9,185 bases of DNA from Bordetella parapertussis (GTDB taxonomy: Bacteria > Pseudomonadota > Gammaproteobacteria > Burkholderiales > Burkholderiaceae_B). The notes below the pieces were generated by a model that saw nothing but the letters and a program-made list of their open reading frames with translations, did not search any database and was not told the origin of the DNA. Below, in pieces: positions 1-7,535 of this stretch. Position 1 is the stretch's first letter. Each line of letters opens with the position of its first letter. The translations under genes and the position numbers were made by a program. Where the stretch lies: the NCBI GenBank assembly GCA_945868195.1, contig CAMBLP010000087.1, positions 1 to 9,185 of the forward strand, in the 5' to 3' direction.

Positions 1-1214
1 AGGAAAATCCTCATGACAACGACATTAGCTTCAGCTTTATCTGTTTTCTCAAACTGGCTGCCCTCCACGGACAGGTGGTTTAAGACCCTCGATATTCTTG
101 GTCGCTCTCTATCACCAGTCGTTCAAGGTGGTATGGGTGTGGGCGTTTCTGCGCATCGACTGGCGGGTGCCGTTGCGCGAGAAAACGCGATCGGGACGAT
201 TGCCAGCATTGATTTGCGCCATCATCATCCCGACTTACTGGAGCAGACTGAGAAATCGCGCGACAGGGACTTGATTGACCGGGTCAATCTGATCGCCTTG
301 GACCGGGAGATTCAGGCCGCATTGCTTCACGCTCAGGGTAGGGGACTCATCGCCGTCAACGTCATGAAAGCCGTGCGCGACCATTCCGCATTGGTCAGGC
401 AGGCCTGTGAAAGCGGCGCGCATGCCATCGTGATGGGTGCTGGGTTACCGATTGATTTACCGGAAATGGTGGCGGACTATCCCAAGGTCGGACTCATCCC
501 GATCCTCTCCGAGTCACGTGGCGTAGCGATCGTGATGAAAAAATGGCTTAAAAAAGGTCGTTGTCCTGATGCGATCGTGATTGAGCATCCAGGTTATGCC
601 GGAGGACACTTGGGCGCAGTCAAAATCGAAGACATTCACGCCGAGCGTTTTGAGTTTGAGCGTGTGATTGCGGAGTGTCACGCCATTTTTACCGAACTTG
701 GACTCGGGCAAGATGCGCCGCCGCTGATTTTGGCTGGCGGGATTGATAGTCATGAAAAAGTCCGTTATTGGCTCAATGCTGGCGCTGATGCCGTTCAGCT
801 GGGTACGGCTTTTGCCGTCAGTGAAGAAGGCGATGCGCATATCGATTTCAAGCGCGTATTGCTCGGTGCCATCCCCTCAAAAATGGTGGAGCTCATGAGT
901 GTCGCTGGCCTACCGATGCGGGCAGTCTCGACACATTGGTTACGTCAATACCAACGTCAGGAACCAACAATGCAAGCAAGTGCGAAGGCGGACCCCAGAC
1001 GTTGTTCGCAGCGCATGGATTGCCTGACTCATTGCGGCTTACGCGATGGTAATAGCAAGGCAGGACAGTTTTGCATTGATTTGAAACTTGTGGCCGCACT
1101 CAAAGGTGATGTGCAAAAAGGATTATTTTTTCGAGGGGCGGGGCGGCTGCCGTTTGGTGACTCGATTCGACCCGTCAAAGATTTAATTGAATACTTGTTG
1201 CATGGACACTCACG

Positions 1215-1693
<479 letters not shown>

Positions 1694-1697
<4 letters not shown>

Positions 1698-2293
1698 GAG
1701 GGGTTTCGTTGAGCTTGCAACACGTCGGGGGTGTTGAAATTTGTAAAAGATGCGGCATCATCGAAACGCACTGGGATCGCTTCAAGTGCATCGAGCCATG
1801 TTTGTGCCGCATGCTGTCCTGCATCGAGTTGCTTGCCAAGTAAGCCCGCGACCGTAGGTTTTAGCAGGCAGCACAGAGGTTGCGCGGACTCGGATGTGAC
1901 GGCATAGGCGGCGACTGCATGTGGGTGATCTGTGAGAGCCTGTTGTAGCTTTTCAAACAAGTCAGCAGGCAAATGTGGTGCGTCACAGGGGATCACCAAC
2001 AAATTATTTTTTTTGCAGCGCATGAGACCTGCTTCGATGCCTGCAAGGGGTCCCATAAAATCTGGACGCTCGTCGATCACTACGGCATGCCCTGTTTGCT
2101 GATAGGCATCAACATTGCGATTGGCACTAATCATGATGCGAGCCGGAGCAGGGTCTTGTTTGCCTAGGACGGCAAGCGCGTGTTCAACGAGTGGCAAGCC
2201 ACCCCACATGATCCAGCCTTTGTCTTTGCCGCCTAGTCGTGCTCCGCGACCGCCGGCGAGGATCAATGCGTCATAGGCGTTTTTCATTTCCAT
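1694..2293 (-). CDS. mobA: Molybdenum cofactor guanylyltransferase MobA
   Basis: MobA transfers GMP from GTP to Mo-molybdopterin, giving the (bis-)MGD cofactor used by DMSO-reductase family enzymes such as nitrate reductase and formate dehydrogenase. The 199-residue Rossmann-like nucleotidyltransferase shows the GTP loop [15 protein letters not shown] at residues 12-26, [13 protein letters not shown] at 74-86 and PCDAPHLP at 102-109, where D104 is the expected Mg-binding Asp. Length is normal. The ATG at 2293 overlaps the end of moaE by 10 nt. A second in-frame ATG at 2287 overlaps the moaE stop as ATGA and is an equally plausible start (197 residues). Neither has a strong ribosome binding site, so coupling with moaE is likely. 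Its presence implies that the host makes an MGD-type enzyme, although none is encoded here. Confidence 0.95.
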
Positions 2294-2757
2294 CTCGCTG
2301 CTGCCTTGTCGTCGCTGTCTCGCGCTTCAATCCAGCGCGGACCATCGGGAGTCCATTCTTTTTTCCAGAATGGTGCTTCGGTTTTCAAATAGTCCATGAT
2401 GAAGTTGTTGGCCTCATAGGCATCGCCGCGATGTGCGCTCGCCGTGAGCACCAACACAATTTGATCGCCTGGATACATTTTGCCAATACGATGCACGATG
2501 CGCGCGCCTTGTAACGACCAACGCTCAGTCGCCGCATCCAAAATTTTACGCAAGGACTTTTCTGTCATCCCTGGATAATGTTCGAGCTCGAGCGCCACCA
2601 CGTCTTGGGCAAGATTCAGATCGCGTACCGTACCGACAAACGCCACGATGGCGCCAATGCCACGATCGTGTGCCAAAAGCGCGGTGTATTCACGACCCAG
2701 ATCAAAATCCGTAGACTGAACAGCAACAGATAAACGCGGGGTCGTCTGAGCGGTCAT
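2284..2757 (-). CDS. moaE: Molybdopterin synthase catalytic subunit MoaE
   Basis: MoaE is the large subunit of molybdopterin synthase. With thiocarboxylated MoaD it inserts two sulfurs into cyclic pyranopterin monophosphate to form molybdopterin. The 157 residues fit the family (E. coli 150). Visible motifs are FVGTVRD (R45), LELEHYPGM at 56-64, HRIGKMYPGD at 89-98, SAHRGDAY (H109, R110), and YLKTEAPFWKKE, in which K125 and K132 match the catalytic E. coli K119 and K126. The ATG follows the moaD stop codon directly. A clear GGGAGG ribosome binding site, read from plus positions 2762-2767 inside the moaD end, sits 4 nt upstream. Adjacent genes for the two subunits should give balanced expression of the MoaD2-MoaE2 heterotetramer. 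Confidence 0.97.
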   Translation of the reverse strand: MTAQTTPRLSVAVQSTDFDLGREYTALLAHDRGIGAIVAFVGTVRDLNLAQDVVALELEHYPGMTEKSLRKILDAATERWSLQGARIVHRIGKMYPGDQIVLVLTASAHRGDAYEANNFIMDYLKTEAPFWKKEWTPDGPRWIEARDSDDKAAARWK

Positions 2758-3015
2758 TTAGCCTCCCGTCACAGGTCTAAAAATGGCGAGCTCGGCGCCT
2801 TCGATTAACGGTGTGTCGAGCTCAATCATTTCCTGATTCATCGCAACGCGAAAGGCTTGGGAGCCATCAAAGGTTTGAGCCCAGACACCGCCTCGACTTG
2901 CAAGATGTGTGATGAGATCGCGCACTGTAAGAACAGACCCAGGCGCCACGATGCTCTCGTCTCCGATACCGAACTTTTCTCTCAGTTGTGCGAAATAAAG
3001 AACGTTGATTTTCAT
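2758..3015 (-). CDS. moaD: Molybdopterin synthase sulfur-carrier subunit MoaD
   Basis: MoaD is the ubiquitin-fold sulfur carrier of molybdopterin synthase. Its C-terminal glycine is adenylated by MoeB, thiocarboxylated, then inserted into the MoaE active site. The 85-residue protein has the beta-grasp start MKINVLYFAQLREKFG, the VRDLITHLA helix, VAMNQEM, and FRPVTGG ending exactly in the required Gly-Gly at 84-85. Length is typical (E. coli 81). It starts 23 nt after moeA with only a weak ribosome binding site, and it abuts moaE. No moeB lies in the window, so the activating enzyme must be encoded elsewhere. Confidence 0.96.
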   Translation of the reverse strand: MKINVLYFAQLREKFGIGDESIVAPGSVLTVRDLITHLASRGGVWAQTFDGSQAFRVAMNQEMIELDTPLIEGAELAIFRPVTGG

Positions 3016-3038
3016 GGTCTTTAAAGTGTCGCTTAGGC

Positions 3039-4262
3039 TTAGTGGAGGAGTTCTGCAAGAGAGAGGTAGCGCAGTACATCACCACGCGCGATTTTTGTGT
3101 CAGAGGCGAGATCCACGAGTCCATCGGCCCAGGCCAAACTGCTCATGACGCCAGAGCCTTGGTTGGGCCAGAGATCGAGGACTGGAGCGCCCGCGGTATC
3201 GGCCGTGATTTTGACGCGCAAAAACTCTCGGCGCCGATCGGGCTTGGGCCACTCAAAATTCGCTTTCGCAGTCAGGTATTTCAAACCCGTATCGGTCGCG
3301 CCCATGCGCTTGAGCAAAAAAGGGCGTGCCATTAATAAAAATGTGACGAACGCACTGACGGGATTGCCTGGCAAGCCAATAAAGTCCGTTTGGCCGACGC
3401 GCCCATAGGCAAGAGGTTTGCCAGGCTTCATGGAAATTTGCCAAAGATCTAAACTGCCCAGCGCCATGACGGCGGCTTTCACATGGTCCTCTTCGCCAAC
3501 GGACACACCACCGCACGTGATGATGACATCATTCTCACTGGCGGCTTTGCTGAGTGCCTCGCGGGTGGCAAGTGCAGAGTCGCGCACAATGCCATAGTCA
3601 TTCACAGTGCATCCAAGCTGCGCGAGCAGACCGTTGATGGCATAACGATTGCTGTTGTAAATGGCGCCGGGGGCTAAAGGCTGCCCGGGTTCAGTTAACT
3701 CATCACCCGTAAAAAAGACACCGACTTTCAACAGATGGAAAACTTTAACGTTGGCCACACCAATTGACGCGAGCATCGCCAGTTGTGGCGCACCCAGACG
3801 TTGACCAGCTGCCAGCACGAGGCCTGCGGCTGCGATATCTTCGCCACGACGACGAATGTGTTGTGCCAGCTCAATCGGATGTGTGAGGGCGATCGCGCCA
3901 TCTTGGTCTTGTGTGTGTTCTTGGGGCACCACGACATTGGCACCTTCGGGTATTGGAGCGCCTGTAAAAATGCGTGCCGCGGTATTCGGTGCAAGCGCAA
4001 TGCCGGTCTGCCCCGCTGCGATCCGTTGCGTCACGGGAAAAAGCTCAGGTAGCTTTTGTACGTCCTGAACATGGAGCGCATAACCGTCCATGGCTGAGTT
4101 ATCAAATCCAGGAACGTTGATCGGTGACATGACGTCTTGCGCGAGCGTGCGCCCCTGAGCGTTTAACAAAGGGAGTGTTTCCGTTGCATTCAGTGGTGTC
4201 GCACTCGCCAACAAGATTTGGCGGGCGTCTTCAAAATTGAGGAGGTTGGCTCTGGGTTTCAT
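3039..4262 (-). CDS. moeA: Molybdopterin molybdenumtransferase MoeA
   Basis: MoeA inserts molybdate into (adenylylated) molybdopterin, producing active Mo-molybdopterin. The 407-residue length is close to E. coli MoeA (411), and the numbering of key residues matches well: PGFDNSAMDGYAL with D59, TGAPIP with T100, TGDEL with E188, D228, and GGVSVGEEDH with D259. It also has IYNSN near 201-205, MKPGKPLAYG around 278-287 and GLPGNPVSAF, followed by the small C-terminal beta-barrel domain. All the active-site residues I can check are kept. It starts 55 nt after moaA and ends 23 nt before moaD. The ATG at 4262 has no strong Shine-Dalgarno. A modification enzyme of the MogA/MoaB family usually works before MoeA and is not seen here. 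Confidence 0.96.
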   Translation of the reverse strand: MKPRANLLNFEDARQILLASATPLNATETLPLLNAQGRTLAQDVMSPINVPGFDNSAMDGYALHVQDVQKLPELFPVTQRIAAGQTGIALAPNTAARIFTGAPIPEGANVVVPQEHTQDQDGAIALTHPIELAQHIRRRGEDIAAAGLVLAAGQRLGAPQLAMLASIGVANVKVFHLLKVGVFFTGDELTEPGQPLAPGAIYNSNRYAINGLLAQLGCTVNDYGIVRDSALATREALSKAASENDVIITCGGVSVGEEDHVKAAVMALGSLDLWQISMKPGKPLAYGRVGQTDFIGLPGNPVSAFVTFLLMARPFLLKRMGATDTGLKYLTAKANFEWPKPDRRREFLRVKITADTAGAPVLDLWPNQGSGVMSSLAWADGLVDLASDTKIARGDVLRYLSLAELLH

Positions 4263-4317
4263 GCGGATACGCTTTGGAGAGACTCAATCCAGACTTTAAC
4301 CTAGCTTCGCGGAGACA

Positions 4318-5310
4318 TTAACCCCCGGTTTGAGACATAAAGCGGATAATTTTTGTGGGGGCTTCGCGAAACTCGTGACGCTCTGGTTTGAGCTCAATAC
4401 CTTCGCGGAGTGCTTGCTCGAGCTCGGCATCAGAAATACCGGCGCGTAACAAGGGGCGAAGCTCAAGTTTCTCCTCTTGTCCCAGGCACAGATATAACGT
4501 GCCATCGACAGACAAACGCACCCTGTTACAGGTTTCGCAGAAATGCTGACTGATCGGTGTGATGAGACCAATTTGTCCGCGACCATCCGCGGTGCGCCAA
4601 TAGCGGGCTGGACCGCCACCCATCTCTTTGATTTCCGGGATGAGCTCAAAACGTTCGCGCAAACGCTCCAACACGGGTCCTAGAGGTGTGTAGCCTGAGG
4701 CTAAACCTGTACTACCCATCGGCATTGTTTCAATCAAACGCAAAATAAAACCACGATTGATACAGAACTCGGTCATTGCCTCGACTTCGTGTTCATTGAC
4801 GCCTGGCATGACAACCATATTCAACTTGATGGGGGAGAAGCCGTGCTCCTGAGCGGCATCAAGTCCTGCCATGACATCATCAATCGAGTCTCGACCGGTA
4901 ATTTGCGTGACACATTCGCGATCCAAGCTGTCTAGGCTAATGTTCAAACGTGACACCCCTGCCGCACGCAAGGCTGCGGCGTGTTTGGGCAGTTGGGTGC
5001 CGTTGGTCGAAAGCGAGAGGTCGCGGATGCCGGGCAGGGCACTGATGCGTGCGGCAAGTTCGGGCAAGTTGCGACGCAGGAGAGGCTCGCCACCCGTGAG
5101 ACGAATACGCGAGGTACCCAAACGTCCAAACGCACCCACAACGCGCTCGATTTCATCGAAGGTCAGCCAATTTTTAGGCTCTTGATAACCTTTAAAACTT
5201 TTTGGCAGACAATAGGTGCACTTCATGTCGCAGCGATCCGTCACCGAGAGGCGCAAGTACTCGATGCTTCTACCAAAACGGTCAATGAGGGGTGAAGAGG
5301 TTTGCGTCAT
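4318..5310 (-). CDS. moaA: GTP 3',8-cyclase MoaA (radical SAM)
   Basis: MoaA starts Moco synthesis: it uses S-adenosylmethionine and two [4Fe-4S] clusters to cyclise GTP to 3',8-cyclo-7,8-dihydro-GTP, the MoaC substrate. The 330-residue protein shows the radical SAM motif CDMKCTYC with C27, C31 and C34, the SAM-binding LTGGEPLLR at 71-79, and the second cluster cysteines C258, C261 and C275 in the FCETCNRVRLSVDG region. It ends in Gly-Gly (329-330), the tail known to matter in MoaA. Length and order are normal. It is the first gene of the minus-strand operon, so the operon promoter should lie in the divergent region upstream. The ATG at 5310 has no strong ribosome binding site. I saw no obvious Moco riboswitch fold in the leader. 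Confidence 0.97.
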   Translation of the reverse strand: MTQTSSPLIDRFGRSIEYLRLSVTDRCDMKCTYCLPKSFKGYQEPKNWLTFDEIERVVGAFGRLGTSRIRLTGGEPLLRRNLPELAARISALPGIRDLSLSTNGTQLPKHAAALRAAGVSRLNISLDSLDRECVTQITGRDSIDDVMAGLDAAQEHGFSPIKLNMVVMPGVNEHEVEAMTEFCINRGFILRLIETMPMGSTGLASGYTPLGPVLERLRERFELIPEIKEMGGGPARYWRTADGRGQIGLITPISQHFCETCNRVRLSVDGTLYLCLGQEEKLELRPLLRAGISDAELEQALREGIELKPERHEFREAPTKIIRFMSQTGG

Positions 5311-5489
5311 TAAAGTTATATCCAGCCAAACATAACGAAAGTTTTCTAAATGTACTCTTATTTTGAATGTGAGTGCGCAACTTTCCCTTGGTTTCTTTAG
5401 ATAATGACGGTGGACAAGGCGTTGAGCCTCACTCTCAGCCGCAGATCTTTATTTAACCTATTGTTTTTATTGATTTTTTTGATGAATGT
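5311..5489. promoter_or_regulatory. Divergent control region between moaA and the gdx remnant
   Basis: This 179-nt AT-rich stretch holds no credible gene and must carry the moaA operon promoter (minus) and any surviving gdx promoter (plus). I could not place a convincing -35/-10 pair on either strand; GATAAT at 5400-5405 is a lone -10-like box on plus. On the plus side 5419-5442 can fold into a hairpin: GCG plus TTGAG pairs with CTCAG plus CGC, with one bulged C, one G-U pair and a 7-nt loop. It is not followed by a T-run, so it looks more like a leader structure than a terminator. The location is firm; the individual elements are uncertain. Confidence 0.5.
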
Positions 5490-5705
5490 ATGAATATATA
5501 CTGGAGTGCCTTGCTGATTGCAGGTCTATTTGAAATAGGTTGGCCGCTGGGTCTGAAAATCACCGCGCTCCCGGGCATGAAGCTTTGGGGCATCCTGTTG
5601 GCGATCGTCAGCATGGCCTCGAGTGGAGCGCTGCTCTGGTTTTCCCTGCGAGGCATCCCGATTGGTACCGCTTACGCAGTCTGGACCTCAATTGGTGGCG
5701 CGTAG
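5490..5705 (+). pseudogene. Truncated Gdx/SugE-type small multidrug resistance (SMR) transporter
   Basis: The 71-residue frame is the front two thirds of an SMR protein of the Gdx/SugE (guanidinium exporter) type, a four-helix inner-membrane dual-topology dimer normally about 105 residues long. Helix 1 contains AGLFEIGWPLGLK with the essential proton/substrate glutamate E15. Helix 2 covers WGILLAIVSMASSGALLW. The third helix begins with GIPIGTAYAVWTSIGGA, which is close to the Gdx subgroup signature, and a TAG stops it at once. The rest of helix 3 and helix 4 are absent in all three plus frames downstream; another frame keeps at most two or three family-like residues (VGF). The stop lies 3 nt from the stop of the convergent DUF2252 gene, so the 3' part seems lost in a deletion or rearrangement. 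The ATG at 5490 has no good ribosome binding site. It is almost surely non-functional alone. Confidence 0.82.
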
Positions 5706-5708
5706 GTT

Positions 5709-7142
5709 TTACACATCCATTTGAGCTTGAATCCTACCTTCTCGGATGGCCTGAATAAAAGCGCGATGGTCTAGGTTGTTTTGCGCCGCATACTCCACCG
5801 CAAACTCTCCGATCGCTTCGTCAAAGCTCCTACTGGTTCCGATATAGCCCGAAATCATAGCGGGGTCCCCGGAGCGAGCATGCGCACGCGCCAGAGCATG
5901 TGCGCACATCTTTGCATAATGTCGCATGGTTTCGGAGTCCCAGTCCTCGATGATGGCGGAAAGCTTAAGGTCACGAAGCTGACGGATATAAAAGTCACGC
6001 CCATTGATCCCGCGTGTCCAGCCTAAAAAAACATCCGATGCAGTTTGAATGAGACGTTGACCCTGCACCACGCGCTGACCTTGGTTGGCGTAGGGACTTT
6101 TGCCTGCGAAAGGCTCCAGAACAGATCGTCGCGCTTCCTTGACTTGAAGGAATAGGGGATCATGATCGCTCGCCAGAAATAAGGCGACACCACACATCGT
6201 GCCCACACTGCCGACCCCGACGACTTTGATCGCAAGGTCGCGGAAATGATAGCGATTGAAAAGCAGACGAATATGTTCTGGCAGGCTTTGACGATAAGTT
6301 TCGATGACCTCAGCGTAGTTGGACTTGACGCCAGGCGTGAGTAACTCGCTGCTATGAAAAATCAGCGGGGGCTCGTCTTTAATCTTGGGCTCCGCTCCAT
6401 CATGAACGACAAGTTTTGGATACATGATGTCAGGATGTGACTTGCGTTGCTCTTGTTCGATTCGTTGAGAGAGGCGTTTGCGCGTGCGCTTGAGTACCTC
6501 TGGGTCGGTCGAGCGATGCGCGTAGTTTTGCAAGTCAATTTTGTCATACCAAACGTCGAGGACACGCATCCCCGCATAGTCAGACATCTTTTCACGATAT
6601 TCACGCACAAGGTCGTTGACAATCCCTGCAGCGTCACTCATCGGCAGTTCGATGTGCTTGGCTGCGATCACAACGCTCGTCGCAAGTCGCTTGAGATCCC
6701 ACTCGAATGGTGCAACCAGAGTCTCATCTAAGTCATTAATATCAAATACGATATTTCTCTCTGGTGTGGCAAAGCCGCCAAAGTTCATCAGGTGTGCATC
6801 GCCACAGGCTTGGACAGTGATCCCGCTTGTTGGGGTCTGGGCCAAGTCGTGCGCCATGATCGCCGCCGCACCTCGATAAAACGCAAAGGGAGATTGCGAC
6901 ATGCGGCCAAAACGAATGGGAATCAGATGCTCAATTCGGCCAGCATTTGATTCAGAGAGAATATCGGTTGAGTCGCGGCGATTTTTTGGCGCCAGCCAAC
7001 CCGCGTGATCACTGCGCGGCGCCTTTTTACGCAGATTTCTTCCCTGAGTTGCCCGCTCTTCGGGACTCAAATGAGGTGGAGAATGTTTGGCAGAATGTTT
7101 TGCAGATTTTTTTGCAAGTCGTTCAGAGGTTTCTTTGGTCAT
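5709..7142 (-). CDS. DUF2252 family protein
   Basis: This is a full-length DUF2252 protein (477 residues from the ATG at 7142), a family of unknown function whose fold has been likened to protein or aminoglycoside kinases. The family blocks are all present. Numbered from a GTG at 7157 (482 residues, the alternative start), they are RMSQSPFAFYRGAA at 85-98, GDAHLMNFGG at 119-128 and FDINDLDET at 138-146, followed by PFEWDLKRLATS. Later come VGVGSVGT and a C-terminal part with AHALARAHARSGD and EGRI. The N-terminus is Lys/His-rich with a repeated AKHS unit and looks disordered. Neither start has a Shine-Dalgarno; I prefer the ATG because the family homology lies well inside. No signal peptide or membrane helix is seen. 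The gene lies about 104 nt downstream of a same-strand tRNA-Ser and converges on the gdx remnant. A kinase-like role is only a guess. Confidence 0.9.
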   Translation of the reverse strand: MTKETSERLAKKSAKHSAKHSPPHLSPEERATQGRNLRKKAPRSDHAGWLAPKNRRDSTDILSESNAGRIEHLIPIRFGRMSQSPFAFYRGAAAIMAHDLAQTPTSGITVQACGDAHLMNFGGFATPERNIVFDINDLDETLVAPFEWDLKRLATSVVIAAKHIELPMSDAAGIVNDLVREYREKMSDYAGMRVLDVWYDKIDLQNYAHRSTDPEVLKRTRKRLSQRIEQEQRKSHPDIMYPKLVVHDGAEPKIKDEPPLIFHSSELLTPGVKSNYAEVIETYRQSLPEHIRLLFNRYHFRDLAIKVVGVGSVGTMCGVALFLASDHDPLFLQVKEARRSVLEPFAGKSPYANQGQRVVQGQRLIQTASDVFLGWTRGINGRDFYIRQLRDLKLSAIIEDWDSETMRHYAKMCAHALARAHARSGDPAMISGYIGTSRSFDEAIGEFAVEYAAQNNLDHRAFIQAIREGRIQAQMDV

Positions 7143-7246
7143 GATCGATTTTTGCACGACAAACAGCGAGTTTTAGAGGAGGCACGCGAGGAGAGGCGAG
7201 TGGACTAGCGCTGCTGAACACAGTAGAGATGCAGGATATGAGCCTG

Positions 7247-7336
7247 TGGCGGAAGCGGTGAGATTCGAACTCACGGAGGGCGTGAACCCTCGCCGGTTTT
7301 CAAGACCGGTGCCTTAAACCACTCGGCCACGCTTCC
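7247..7336 (-). tRNA. tRNA-Ser (anticodon UGA), CCA encoded
   Basis: A complete class II tRNA is readable on the minus strand. The acceptor stem GGAAGCG (7336-7330) pairs with CGCTTCC (7257-7251), followed by discriminator G at 7250 and an encoded CCA at 7249-7247. The D arm has GCCGAGTGGTTTAAGGC. The anticodon stem CCGGT/ACCGG encloses the loop CTTGAAA, giving anticodon TGA at 7302-7300, which reads UCA and other UCN serine codons. A long variable arm (GAGGG/CCCTC) and the T-loop TTCGAAT confirm a serine tRNA. All stems pair, so it should be functional. Confidence 0.98.
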
Positions 7337-7351
7337 ATCATGAAGGGATGA

Positions 7352-7357
7352 ATCATA
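7352..7357 (-). promoter_or_regulatory. Probable -10 box for tRNA-Ser
   Basis: TATGAT on the minus strand ends 15 nt before the mature tRNA 5' end, a suitable place for a sigma-70 -10 element with a short 5' leader. No good -35 hexamer is found 16-18 nt upstream, so the call rests on one hexamer and its position. Confidence 0.35.
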
Positions 7358-7535
7358 AACGATTTGGCAGTATTTTTCCTATCGCCATTTAAGTGCTGTC
7401 GCAAACAGGTTACCGCTGGATACAAATTTATAGTTCTCGGTATTAAAGACGGTCTAAATTGGTTACTCTTGACGGGTTAAAAATGACGTGTTTCGTCGAA
7501 ATACCAAAGGTAATTTAAATGCTGCGAGTGAAATC

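Noticed and set aside
525..587. Repeated GCGATCGTGAT strings in the NMO gene.
   Set aside because: Both copies lie in frame over similar AIV-containing beta strands of the barrel; chance and coding constraints suffice.
5311..5460. A Moco-sensing riboswitch upstream of moaA.
   Set aside because: I could not find the expected conserved stems or motif on the minus strand; the leader is AT-rich with little pairing potential facing moaA.
7247..7336. tRNA-Ser as an integration site of a genomic island.
   Set aside because: No duplicate of the tRNA 3' end and no integrase gene are present in the window. The altered region lies on the 5' side of the tRNA, opposite to the usual integration side.
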